Part shown: positions 15,747 through 24,286 of the stretch, in pieces | Layout of the letters: each line of letters starts with the position of its first letter | Numbering within the stretch: the first letter of the stretch is position 1 | From: Bacteroidia bacterium | GTDB lineage: Bacteria > Bacteroidota > Bacteroidia > JAIBAJ01 | Direction: 5' to 3' | Assembly (NCBI GenBank): GCA_019695265.1 | Contig: JAIBAJ010000029.1 | Location: 1-32,711, forward strand | Length of the DNA stretch: 32,711 nt | The notes under the pieces: model-generated | What the model saw: only the letters and a program-made list of their open reading frames with translations | What the model was told of the DNA's origin: nothing | Database searches by the model: none | Program-made: the position numbers and the translations under genes

Positions 15747-17609
15747 ATGAAAAAACTTTTACCACTTGCCTTTACGGCTATTTTAACCTCCGCTTCGGCA
15801 CTAATTGCTCAAACCGGGATGGATGTTAATTCGCCCATGAGGGCCTTTGTAAGTCAGGATTTAGAGCCCTTTTTCCACGGTGTTGCTTCAGGAGACCCGC
15901 TTTCAGATCGAGTTATTTTATGGACTCGCTTTACTCCGGATAATCAAACTTCGGTGACCATCAATTGGAAAGTTTGTACCGATACAACGATGAGCACCAT
16001 AGTATCGCAAGGTACAACTACCACGGATGCTACCAGAGATTTTACCGTGAATGTTGATGCCGACGGATTGCAACCCAATACTTGGTATTATTATCAATTT
16101 GAAGAAAGCGGCAGAAAGTCTTTAATTGGTCGTACCCGTACCTTACCGGTTGGAGATGTAGATAGTTTGCGTTTTGGAATTGCTTCCTGTGCAAACTGGG
16201 AAGATGGATTTTTTAATGCCTATAAAGAATTGGCCGATCGCAATGATTTGGATGCCATTATTCATTTAGGTGATTATATTTACGAATATGCCACCGGAGG
16301 ATTTAGTTCAAGTGTTGGCGGAAGAACGAATTTGCCTGAAAATGAAATTATTACCCTAAGCGATTACCGCACCAGGTATTCGCAATACCATTTAGATAAA
16401 GACTTGTTATGGCTTCATCAAAACTATCCTATTATTTCGGTTTGGGACGACCATGAAGTGGCCAACAATGCCTGGATTAATGGTGCAGAAAACCATACAG
16501 AAGGAACCGAAGGTGTTTATGCCGACAGGAAGGCAGCAGCAGAACAAGCGCATGCCGAATGGGTTCCAATTCGAATGCCGGAGCCCGGAAACAACGAGAA
16601 AATCTGGCGTCGTTTTCAGTGGGGAGATTTAATTAATTTGAATGCCATCGACTCTCGCCATTATGCCCGTGAAATTCAATTGAGCGCCTCAGATCCATTA
16701 ACCAATGACACCAATCGTACCATGTTGGGCCACGACCAATTGGATTGGCTAATTACCGGATTGGAAACCTCCACAGCACGTTGGAATGTACTAGCTAATC
16801 AGGTGATGATGGGCCCTTTAAAAGCCTTAGGACAAGTAGTAAACACCGACCAATGGGATGGTTATCCGGTGGAAAGAGAAAAAATTTGGAATACGGTAAT
16901 TAACAACAACGTTTCAAACTTTGTAGTTTTAACCGGCGATATTCACACCTCTTGGGATATGGATTTGCCGGGTGCTAACTACGACGCCGCTACAGGCCAA
17001 GGCTCAGTTGGTGTTGAATTCGTAGGAACCAGCATTACTTCGCAAAGCTCGCCTATTGGTATTCCGGGTGGAACGGCTTTGATAAGTGCCTTTAATCCAC
17101 ACATTAAATATGCCGATTTGTCTAAAAAAGGCTATATGATTTTGGATGTAAACAAAACAAGAACACAATGTGACCATGTTTATGTAAGTACCGTTACCGA
17201 TACCGTTTACACTGCCACACCGTCTACCTTCTTTTACACGTTGAATGGTGAAAGGTGGTTGCGTGAAGGCAATGAAGCCAGCGTTGGAAATATTAACCCA
17301 CCCCAACCTCCACGTCCGACCCAAGATGAACCAAGTGGAATTAATGAGGCTAAACCTATCCTTTTGGGAAGTTTTCCAAATCCATTTACCGATAAATTTT
17401 ACCTTCAATATTTTAGCGCCAAAGCTTGTCCGGTTTCAATCCGTTTAATGGACATTCAGGGTAATTTATTGATGAGCGATGATCGTCAATTAACCCAAAG
17501 CGGAATTCAATATTGGGAAGTTAATGCAGGTATTTTGCCGGCAGGAACCTATGTAGTTGATCTGGTTGTTGGAGACAAAACATTTAGTCGCAAAGTGATT
17601 AAAAGGTAA
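15747..17609 (+). CDS. PhoD-like alkaline phosphatase/phosphodiesterase with type IX secretion tail
   Basis: A secreted metallophosphoesterase of the PhoD family that would release phosphate from mono- or diesters outside the cell. From the chosen start the 620 residues begin with a signal peptide (MKKLLPLAFTAILTSASALIAQ). Next is the fibronectin-like PhoD N-terminal domain (FFHGVASGDPLSDRVILWTR), then the catalytic domain with FGIASCANWEDGFFNAYK, HLGDYIYEY, WDDHEVANN and VVLTGDIHTSWD, which carry the metal ligands. The last 80 residues (GSFPNPFTDKFYLQY to FSRKVIKR) are a type IX secretion (Por) sorting domain, so the protein should be exported through the T9SS. It stands alone between its own promoter and terminator. 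Phosphate control is likely for the family, but no Pho box was identified. Confidence 0.93.
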   Translation: MKKLLPLAFTAILTSASALIAQTGMDVNSPMRAFVSQDLEPFFHGVASGDPLSDRVILWTRFTPDNQTSVTINWKVCTDTTMSTIVSQGTTTTDATRDFTVNVDADGLQPNTWYYYQFEESGRKSLIGRTRTLPVGDVDSLRFGIASCANWEDGFFNAYKELADRNDLDAIIHLGDYIYEYATGGFSSSVGGRTNLPENEIITLSDYRTRYSQYHLDKDLLWLHQNYPIISVWDDHEVANNAWINGAENHTEGTEGVYADRKAAAEQAHAEWVPIRMPEPGNNEKIWRRFQWGDLINLNAIDSRHYAREIQLSASDPLTNDTNRTMLGHDQLDWLITGLETSTARWNVLANQVMMGPLKALGQVVNTDQWDGYPVEREKIWNTVINNNVSNFVVLTGDIHTSWDMDLPGANYDAATGQGSVGVEFVGTSITSQSSPIGIPGGTALISAFNPHIKYADLSKKGYMILDVNKTRTQCDHVYVSTVTDTVYTATPSTFFYTLNGERWLREGNEASVGNINPPQPPRPTQDEPSGINEAKPILLGSFPNPFTDKFYLQYFSAKACPVSIRLMDIQGNLLMSDDRQLTQSGIQYWEVNAGILPAGTYVVDLVVGDKTFSRKVIKR

Positions 17610-17628
17610 GTTAACGCCTTTCGATTTT

Positions 17629-17663
17629 AAAAGCCCTGGAAAGTTCGTTCCGGGGCTTTTTGT
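17629..17663 (+). terminator. Rho-independent terminator of the PhoD-like gene
   Basis: AAAAGCCCTGGAA (17629-17641) pairs with TTCCGGGGCTTTT (17648-17660) with one G-U pair, around the loop AGTTCG, and runs into a T tract. It begins 20 bp after the stop codon. Confidence 0.85.
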
Positions 17664-17804
17664 TTACACGTGGAACAGTTGGTAAAATGCATTTTGGGGG
17701 CAGGTTTCTTCAATTATCAGGTATGGATAAATTAGGCCTTTTTTGTTTAGGGAATGCTTAAAAAGTATACCTGTATGATACGTCTATTTTTTGAAATACC
17801 TATT

Positions 17805-17957
17805 ATGCGGGCCCCCTCCGCCCAACCATTTTTTTGTTAAAACCCAAAACATCTTGCATGGCGTTCGGGTCACGCTATCGGCTGTAGTCCTCGTCCCACT
17901 AGGCTAACGCCGTAGTGGTCCTGTGGGCTACTTGCCTCTATCGTTGCCCGACCTAAG
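17805..17957 (+). repeat. Structured dispersed repeat, copy D
   Basis: Same element as at 8236. The inner helix is CCACTA with TAGTGG, a compensated version of the CCCC/GGGG seen in copies A and C. The last few bases (after TTGCCCG) differ from the GGTGCAA of other copies. Confidence 0.82.
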
Positions 17958-18082
17958 CCCCAGGCATTTCAGCTCTTTCAAAAGGAAACGTTGTCATTGT
18001 CTTTTTACCCAAAATAGGGTTTGCTGAAAAAGTTAGAAACACAATAGATGAAAGGCGACAAGGCGACGCTGTATAAATAATA

Positions 18083-18246
18083 CCGAATGTACATTATGTT
18101 TAGTCCAATTTTAGGTATTAATTCCTATTGAAAAATAGGCCTAACATACTGTATACTCGGCATTTATACCGAATGGACAAAATGTATAGTCCAATTTTAT
18201 ACTTAAATTTACTTGAAAAAATCGGACTAACATTTTGTATCCTCGG
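18083..18246. repeat. Two tandem 78-bp imperfect palindromes (period 86 bp)
   Basis: Units at 18083-18160 and 18169-18246 each start CCGAATG and end CTCGG. Within each, the two 23-24-bp ends are imperfect reverse complements (for example ACAAAATGTATAGTCC against GGACTAACATTTTGT in unit 2), leaving a central part of about 30 bases. Both units have the same length and are separated by 8 bp, so they look like duplicated hairpin elements. They lie in a stretch of about 960 bp (17664-18627) that holds no convincing gene. Confidence 0.65.
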
Positions 18247-18260
18247 TACTTACCAATCTA

Positions 18261-18293
18261 AATTTATAAAAGCCTTCGGACTATTTATAAATT
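18261..18293. repeat. 10-bp perfect inverted repeat hairpin
   Basis: AATTTATAAA (18261-18270) and TTTATAAATT (18284-18293) are perfect complements around a 13-base loop containing CCTTCGG. It follows directly after the tandem palindromes and may belong to the same remnant element. Confidence 0.45.
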
Positions 18294-18305
18294 AAAATTG
18301 GTATA

Positions 18306-18401
18306 ATACTGCGAGCCGCATACAACAAAGCAGATGCTGTACTTCAGGCTCACGAAACAGTGCGACTTGGAATAAATATGGATGCAAGGAAATTAGGGTG
18401 A
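18306..18401 (+). pseudogene. Possible 3' remnant of a lost gene
   Basis: A short open frame without a start codon reads AAYNKADAVLQAHETVRLG and ends at TGA. Its composition looks protein-like, and a T-rich stretch follows. It could be the tail of a decayed transposase or other gene next to the tandem palindromes. I do not recognise the family, and chance is not excluded. Confidence 0.2.
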
Positions 18402-18627
18402 TTAGGTCAAAAACCTTGCATTTTTTATTAAAAGTGATTATTTCAACTGGTTTCTATTGAATCTGTTGAGTGAAGTTCAGCAGACCCTACCTAGTTGGCT
18501 TAGCCATATTGCCTATTGCCAATCTGTAATAGTCCAAATGTGCTACGGCATTTTAACTTAACAGCTTTTACATCGGAATTATCAATGTATTTGCAAAATA
18601 CTGTATCATTGGGTTTAAAATTTAGGC

Positions 18628-19293
18628 ATGCGTATTTTACCTTTTCGCGAATTATTGGCCGAGTTTCTCGGAATTTTCATCATTGTTTTTTTCGGTACAG
18701 GAGCTGTTTTGGTCATGCAAAACGGGAGTCCGGTTACTCACCAGGGTGTTAGCTTAGTTTTTGGTTTAGCGGTAAGCATTGCTATCATTTGCTTTGCCGG
18801 AATAAGTGAAGCCCATTTTAATCCGGCAGTTACCATTTCGGCGGTTATTGCCCATCGTTTCCCAAAGGAAAAAGCCTTACAGTATATTGCAATGCAATGT
18901 GCCGGTGCATTTGCGGCAAGTTTTAGTTTAAAATGCCTGTTTGAAAATTCATTTTGTTTAGGTGCTACCTTGCCGAATGCCGGAGTGGAGAAATCGTTTT
19001 TTTTGGAATATGTGATGACTTTTGTTTTGATTTTCGCAGCCGGAAGGGCGGGAAAGTTACAGCAATCGGGAGCTTTTATTACCGGAATTATTGCCGGCGC
19101 AGTTGTGGCTATTGAAGCGGTTTTTGGCGGACCCTTAAGTGGAGCTTCGATGAATCCGGCCCGTTCACTGGCTCCGGCCATTTTATCGGGTTGTACCGAT
19201 GGACTTTGGATTTATATGCTTGCCCCTTGTTTAGGCGCATTAACCGCCTTCTTATTGGGAAATTTCATTGACAAGCAAGTCCACCAGGTCTAA
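18628..19293 (+). CDS. MIP-family aquaporin, possibly NIP-like
   Basis: A membrane channel for water or small neutral solutes. The 221 residues contain six predicted helices and both pore loops: HFNPAVT (NPA at 65-67) and GASMNPARS (NPA at 176-178), with the selectivity-filter Arg at 179. The second half, AVFGGPLSGASMNPARSLAPA, resembles the plant NIP/bacterial AqpN branch, where GPxSGASMNPARS is common, more than AqpZ, so glycerol, boric acid or arsenous acid transport is possible. The short N-terminus before helix 1 supports this start. It sits 60 bp before the VanW-like gene on the same strand; no arsenic genes are nearby. Confidence 0.92.
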   Translation: MRILPFRELLAEFLGIFIIVFFGTGAVLVMQNGSPVTHQGVSLVFGLAVSIAIICFAGISEAHFNPAVTISAVIAHRFPKEKALQYIAMQCAGAFAASFSLKCLFENSFCLGATLPNAGVEKSFFLEYVMTFVLIFAAGRAGKLQQSGAFITGIIAGAVVAIEAVFGGPLSGASMNPARSLAPAILSGCTDGLWIYMLAPCLGALTAFLLGNFIDKQVHQV

Positions 19294-19353
19294 GTTAAAT
19301 TTAGTTTAAGCAGACATTCTATTCGAATAATCCGCATCTTTTAATAAAATCGA

Positions 19354-21084
19354 ATGAACAGAAAAAAAGAGTTGGCGGATATACATTCCTTTTCCGGGAA
19401 CTTACTTTTTAAAATCAAGTGTTGGGGCTTAATAGGAATACGGTTATTCCAAAATTTTCGCTTCCCCCCTACCCGATTTCACGATGAAGGTCGTTTAAAT
19501 CTAGCCCCTGTTATTGCCGTTTCAAAAAGTGATTTATGGAATCCGTTTGACAACGAAAAAAATTGGATTCTTACGGCAGGAAAAGTAGAAAACCTGAGAA
19601 TTGCTGCAAAAAAAATTCATGGTATTGAGGTCAAAGCCAATCAAGTTTTTAGCTTTTGGAAACAGATTGGGAATCCTTCCATTGGAAAAGGATTTGTGAT
19701 TGGAAGAGAAATTAGAGAAGGTTGCATAATACCAACCATTGCCGGAGGTCTTTGCCAACTTTCGAATGCCCTGTATGATGCGGCCTTAAAAGCTAATTGT
19801 GATATCATTGAACGGCATAGGCATACCAAAGTAATTCAAGGATCCTTAGCAGAAAAAGACAGAGATGCTACGGTTAAGTGGAACTATTTGGATTTACGAT
19901 TTAAAGCAATGCACGACTTTCGAATCGAAGCCGAATTAAACTCAAACCATTTGGTAATTCGGTTTCGAAGTTTTAACGAAATAGAAAAGGAGAATTCCAT
20001 TTCCCAGCTTTCTAAACCATACTCCAAATTGAACGATTGTTATTCTTGCGGCAATTCAAGTTGCCACCTCCATCCTGAACCGGAAAGAGCCAAGAGACCA
20101 AAAGAAACAACAACCTATATCTTGGATGAAAGTTGGCCTGAATATGATAGCTATCTCACTACAATAAAATCGAAATCCGATGTTTTCATTGTACCTTTTA
20201 AGAAAAATAAATTCTTACAAATTAGTCGTTATCAATGGATTAGTTCCAATGGGTCTCAGGCTAAAACTACCCATCTACCCGCACTGTTCCGCATGTTAGC
20301 TTTTAGGCTGTTCCACAAAAAGAATCCATTTGAGCTAGGAATTAAATTTGATAAAAAGATAGCAGAGGCTGGGGCTAAAATGATTCCTATGGACACCACC
20401 CATTTGGTTATTTCTCAAAACCTTCTTCCATTTGTTTACAATACCGGTGTACTTGGAGGAAGAACCTTTGATGTTTTCATGACACGCTTACCATTAGAAA
20501 AACTTCAAGAAAAATTGGATTATGCTTATCTTAAACATCCAGAAAGCAAAACACTTAACGATTTTAGAGCGAATACTGATTTAATAAACATTGAAAACCA
20601 AGCCTTAACTGAAGCAAGACAAATAATTACATCGCATCAGGAGATAGCGTCAATTTTTAATCACAAAGTAAATTTACTTCCTTGGCAAATTCCAGTTTCA
20701 AAAACCAAGGCTAGGAATGGTTCCAAAATTCTATTCCCGGCCTCTGGTTTAGGAAGGAAAGGCGCTTATATAATAAAAAGGCTAGCATTAGATCTCAAAT
20801 TCAAATTAATCGTACTGGGCAAAGCAAACGAACACCCCGGGTTTTGGAATGGAGTAGAAACTGAAACTTTTGGGGGAAACTGGGAAGAGGTGGGATTGGT
20901 TTTGTATCCAACCTACATTGAAAACCAACCAAGATTACTTTTAAAAACCTTAGGATTGGGAATTCCGGTAATTACCACCAAGGCAAGCGGACTACAGGAA
21001 AAAGAAGGATTGATTATTACAGATACCGAAAATTATGAAGATTTCAAGAACCTAGTAATTACAATTCTAAACAAAAAAAATTAG
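19354..21084 (+). CDS. VanW-domain protein with C-terminal glycosyltransferase-like domain
   Basis: The N-terminal part (about 40-210 of 576 residues) is a VanW domain: NLRIAAKKIHGIEV, VFSFWKQIGNPS, the catalytic-looking IAGGLCQLSNALYDAAL with Cys134, and IERHRHT. VanW proteins are named after the vanB vancomycin cluster but their function is still poorly known; this Cys resembles a peptidoglycan-modifying site. A Cys/His cluster (Cys229, Cys232, Cys237, His238, His240) follows and may bind metal. The C-terminal part ends with a GT-B donor-domain pattern (YIENQPRLLLKTLGLGIPVITTKASGL), preceded by a Rossmann-like strand, ILFPASGLGRKGAY. I do not know this exact architecture. There is no van resistance context, so a role in glycan or envelope modification is inference. 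Confidence 0.75.
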   Translation: MNRKKELADIHSFSGNLLFKIKCWGLIGIRLFQNFRFPPTRFHDEGRLNLAPVIAVSKSDLWNPFDNEKNWILTAGKVENLRIAAKKIHGIEVKANQVFSFWKQIGNPSIGKGFVIGREIREGCIIPTIAGGLCQLSNALYDAALKANCDIIERHRHTKVIQGSLAEKDRDATVKWNYLDLRFKAMHDFRIEAELNSNHLVIRFRSFNEIEKENSISQLSKPYSKLNDCYSCGNSSCHLHPEPERAKRPKETTTYILDESWPEYDSYLTTIKSKSDVFIVPFKKNKFLQISRYQWISSNGSQAKTTHLPALFRMLAFRLFHKKNPFELGIKFDKKIAEAGAKMIPMDTTHLVISQNLLPFVYNTGVLGGRTFDVFMTRLPLEKLQEKLDYAYLKHPESKTLNDFRANTDLINIENQALTEARQIITSHQEIASIFNHKVNLLPWQIPVSKTKARNGSKILFPASGLGRKGAYIIKRLALDLKFKLIVLGKANEHPGFWNGVETETFGGNWEEVGLVLYPTYIENQPRLLLKTLGLGIPVITTKASGLQEKEGLIITDTENYEDFKNLVITILNKKN

Positions 21085-21429
21085 TAACCCCAAATTGTCA
21101 TAAGAAAATTTAAACTTCGATTCGAGACAAGTGATAGGATGCTTTTCAAAAGCCAAAATTATATTCTCCTGAATAAAAACATTTAGGTAAAAATATGTAA
21201 ATCAATTAGTTAAATATACTAAATCATTCCGAAAACGCTTAGGTATGAATAAAAAAATTCAAACCTACTACACTTGAATATTTTCTGGCAATCCTTCTAT
21301 TCATTCGAAAACCCAGCAAAATCAAGGGTTACAAAAAATAGCCTATAACAAAGTGCATACTAACAAAACTCAACCATCGAAAGCCAGTCGCTTATACCTG
21401 CCACAAAATCGTTTGATCGCCAAAAAAAC
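21085..21429. other. Gene-free stretch between convergent genes
   Basis: AT-rich, 345 bp, between the stop of the VanW-like gene and the stop of the methyltransferase gene. I see no gene, RNA, dispersed repeat or clear terminator in it. Confidence 0.6.
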
Positions 21430-22311
21430 CTATCTTTTAACAAAAACATAAATTTGGCTACTACAAGTACCTGAATTCAACAGTGCTTTCAGGTTAGAAA
21501 TAAATCCGATTAAAAAAGCTTTTACAATATTACCGCCCGACTTATACTTTTCACTTAACATCGAAACATAAAAGGAATCGAACCACATTGGGTGAACTCC
21601 TTTCATTTCAAAACCATATCTCTTGCAAAGTTGCATTATGGTATCGGGAGAAAAATGCCATATGTGACGAGGAACATCATAAGCCGCCCAAAAATCTTTA
21701 TAATAAGCAGCATCGTAAGAAGTATAATTAGGAACTGCTATAATCAGCACTCCATTTTTTTCCAATAATTCATAATACGAACTCAAATAATAATCCAAAC
21801 GATGTACGTGCTCCAACACATGCCACATCGTTATTACACCTATAGAACCTGATTCATAGTTCTCCTTAACAAATTCAGGTTGGGGTTGAAATTGAAACTT
21901 AGATTCAACTAAAGATCTTGCTGAATTATTTGGTTCTACTCCTTGAACCTTCCATCCTGCCGATTTGCAAGCACCCAAAAAATCGCCGGTGCCACAACCT
22001 ACATCTAAAATATTTTTTGAAGGAGATAAAGATCCCACCATTTCCACTTTTCTTCCAATGGTATACGATTTTACCATTTGGTAGAGACGGTTAATAATTC
22101 CCTCTTTCGTGTCAGAATGTGAAACATACTCCTGACTTTCGTAATATGGTCCAATTTGTCTTTCATCCGGACGAGGATTGGTAAGTAACAGTCCACAACC
22201 ATTGCACTGAACCAAGTAAAAATCTTCCTTGCTGATGGAATGATCTTTAAGCTTCATAAATGGCTTAAATTCCGAATGACTACAGATTGGACAGAGGGTT
22301 AATTTCTCCAT
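21430..22311 (-). CDS. Class I SAM-dependent methyltransferase with N-terminal zinc ribbon
   Basis: The protein has 293 residues from the chosen Met. It opens with a four-Cys zinc ribbon (LCPICSHSEF and VQCNGCGLLLTNPRP). The Rossmann fold follows, with SAM motif I ILDVGCGTGDFLGACK, the acidic VEPN after strand 2, and VITMWHVLEHVHRLDYYL as motif II. This architecture (Methyltransf_11/23 with a CxxC head) is common in sugar or surface-glycan methyltransferases of Bacteroidota; the substrate is unknown. I start at 22311 because the longer version would translate through the parS-like palindrome at 22322 and adds only unconserved residues. It follows mnmG on the same strand with 34 bp between. 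Confidence 0.87.
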   Translation of the reverse strand: MEKLTLCPICSHSEFKPFMKLKDHSISKEDFYLVQCNGCGLLLTNPRPDERQIGPYYESQEYVSHSDTKEGIINRLYQMVKSYTIGRKVEMVGSLSPSKNILDVGCGTGDFLGACKSAGWKVQGVEPNNSARSLVESKFQFQPQPEFVKENYESGSIGVITMWHVLEHVHRLDYYLSSYYELLEKNGVLIIAVPNYTSYDAAYYKDFWAAYDVPRHIWHFSPDTIMQLCKRYGFEMKGVHPMWFDSFYVSMLSEKYKSGGNIVKAFLIGFISNLKALLNSGTCSSQIYVFVKR

Positions 22312-22321
22312 TTTAAAAAAA

Positions 22322-22337
22322 TGTTCCACGTGGAACG
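22322..22337. promoter_or_regulatory. parS-like palindrome (site 1)
   Basis: TGTTCCACGTGGAACG differs at one base from the symmetric 16-mer TGTTCCACGTGGAACA, which matches known ParB-binding parS sites (Pseudomonas uses TGTTCCACGTGGAACC). It lies between the mnmG stop and the methyltransferase start. No parA or parB gene is in the window. Confidence 0.6.
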
Positions 22338-22345
22338 CTATCAAT

Positions 22346-24220
22346 TTATCTACCTAAATGAACAAGTAAAACCGAGATATCACTAGGACTTACACCTGAA
22401 ATCCGGCTAGCTTGTCCAACAGTTCGTGGTTTAATTCTACTAAGTTTTTGTCTTGCTTCGGTGCTTAATGAAAGTAAGGAATGGTAATCAAAAGTATCAT
22501 AAAGCTCTATTCCATCAAAACGATTTAACTTATTCGCCATCTCTTCCTCTTTGTGAATATAGCCCTCGTATTTCAATAATACCTCAGCTGAAGTAAAATA
22601 CTCCTGTGCTCTATCTCCTAAACCGGAAAACAATTCAGATAATCCCTGAGATTTATCCTTTAACCATTCAATAGAAATTTCGGGACGGGACAAAACGGAT
22701 ATCATCTTAACCTTGTGTGGTATTGGAGAGGAACCTATCTCACTCAAAGCTGAATTAATCTCTTCCGGACCAATGGATGTATTCCTAAAGAATTTAATAA
22801 TTTGCTCCGTTCCGGATACCTTTTCTTGAACAGCTTCTAACCTATCCTTACTCGCTAAACCAATATCAAACCCTAACGGTGTTAACCTTACATCAGCATT
22901 ATCTTGACGAAGCAAGGTCCTAAACTCAGCCCTGGAAGTAAACATACGGTAAGGCTCCTCGGTACCTTTAGTAACCAAATCATCAATCAGAACACCAATG
23001 TAAGCCTCTGAACGTTTTAAAACAACCTTCTCCTCACCATGAATTTTCCTATGTGCATTAATCCCAGCCATTAAACCCTGACAAGCAGCTTCTTCATATC
23101 CGGTGGTGCCATTGATTTGTCCGGCAAAATATAGGTTTTCAACTAACTTGGTTTCTAGAGTTAAACTTAATTGAGTAGGAGGAAAATAATCATATTCAAT
23201 GGCATAACCGGGTCTAAACATCTTCACATTTTCAAAACCCTTAACCTTTCTCAAGGCGGCATATTGCACATCCTCAGGTAAAGATGTGGAAAATCCATTG
23301 ACATAAATCTCCACTGTGTTCCAACCCTCAGGTTCAACAAACAATTGGTGCTGATTCTTATCCGAAAAACGCTCAATCTTATCTTCAATACTTGGACAAT
23401 AACGAGGACCAATTCCTTGAATTCTCCCTGAAAACATCGGACTCTTTTCAAATCCGGTGCGCAAAATATCATGAACCTCATCGGAGGTATAGGTTAACCA
23501 ACATGGTACTTGCTCCTTTAATACCGCTGTTGAATTTGAATAAGAAAATTTTTCAGGAACAGCATCTCCGGGTTGAGGAACCATCACCGAATAATCCAAA
23601 GATCGACCATCGATACGAGGAGGAGTTCCTGTTTTCATACGCCCAGCTTCAAAACCAATATCAACCAATTGCTCCGTTATCCCGGTAGAAGCCTTCTCAG
23701 CAGCCCGACCACCACCAAAATTTTTCTCACCAATATGAATAATGCCATTTAAAAAGGTCCCATTGGTTAAAACAACAGCTTTCGCATTGATTTCCAACCC
23801 CATACCAGTAACAACACCCCTCACCTTACCTTCTTTAACAATCAGTTTGGAAACCATATCCTGCCAAAAATCCAAATTGGGGGTTTCCTCCAACATCCTT
23901 CTCCACTCTGCTGCAAACATCATACGGTCATTCTGAGTCCTAGGACTCCACATGGCTGGACCCTTGCTTCTATTCAGCATCTTAAACTGTATAGCCGATT
24001 TATCACTAACTATACCGGAATAACCACCCAATGCATCTATTTCACGAACAATCTGACCTTTGGCAATACCGCCCATAGCCGGATTACAACTCATTTGAGC
24101 TATGGTCTGCATATTCATAGTCACCAACAAGGTTTTACTACCCATATTGGCAGCAGCAGCAGCAGCTTCACAACCGGCATGGCCAGCACCTACAACAATA
24201 ACATCATATTCTTCAAACAT
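22346..24220 (-). CDS. mnmG: tRNA uridine-5-carboxymethylaminomethyl modification enzyme MnmG (GidA)
   Basis: MnmG works with the GTPase MnmE and uses FAD, NADH and a folate carrier to build the cmnm5U34 wobble modification in tRNAs. The 624 residues are full length. The dinucleotide loop is [21 protein letters not shown], followed by the family pieces [24 protein letters not shown] and [10 protein letters not shown]. The second FAD region is [25 protein letters not shown], and a helical C-terminal MnmE/tRNA-binding part ends [21 protein letters not shown]. In many bacteria mnmG lies near the replication origin with parAB; here parS-like palindromes lie on both sides of the gene. Confidence 0.97.
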   Translation of the reverse strand: MFEEYDVIVVGAGHAGCEAAAAAANMGSKTLLVTMNMQTIAQMSCNPAMGGIAKGQIVREIDALGGYSGIVSDKSAIQFKMLNRSKGPAMWSPRTQNDRMMFAAEWRRMLEETPNLDFWQDMVSKLIVKEGKVRGVVTGMGLEINAKAVVLTNGTFLNGIIHIGEKNFGGGRAAEKASTGITEQLVDIGFEAGRMKTGTPPRIDGRSLDYSVMVPQPGDAVPEKFSYSNSTAVLKEQVPCWLTYTSDEVHDILRTGFEKSPMFSGRIQGIGPRYCPSIEDKIERFSDKNQHQLFVEPEGWNTVEIYVNGFSTSLPEDVQYAALRKVKGFENVKMFRPGYAIEYDYFPPTQLSLTLETKLVENLYFAGQINGTTGYEEAACQGLMAGINAHRKIHGEEKVVLKRSEAYIGVLIDDLVTKGTEEPYRMFTSRAEFRTLLRQDNADVRLTPLGFDIGLASKDRLEAVQEKVSGTEQIIKFFRNTSIGPEEINSALSEIGSSPIPHKVKMISVLSRPEISIEWLKDKSQGLSELFSGLGDRAQEYFTSAEVLLKYEGYIHKEEEMANKLNRFDGIELYDTFDYHSLLSLSTEARQKLSRIKPRTVGQASRISGVSPSDISVLLVHLGR

Positions 24221-24228
24221 AGTAAAAT

Positions 24229-24244
24229 TGTTCCCCGTGGAACA
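24229..24244. promoter_or_regulatory. parS-like palindrome (site 2), upstream of mnmG
   Basis: TGTTCCCCGTGGAACA differs from the symmetric 16-mer at a single central base. It lies 9 bp before the mnmG start codon, so ParB spreading or another palindrome-binding protein could affect mnmG expression. Confidence 0.55.
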
Positions 24245-24286
24245 TCAAAAAAATTGGGGCGCAAAGGTAATGGATAATTGCACTAA

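Noticed and set aside
17661-17677. A third parS site after the PhoD terminator
   Set aside because: Only the right half (CACGTGGAACA) fits; the left arm matches at two of five positions, so it is mentioned only as a half-site.
18083-18246. Integron attC sites
   Set aside because: One RYYYAAC-like stretch (GCCTAAC) occurs but not at the ends, the partner GTTRRRY is missing, and there is no integron integrase.
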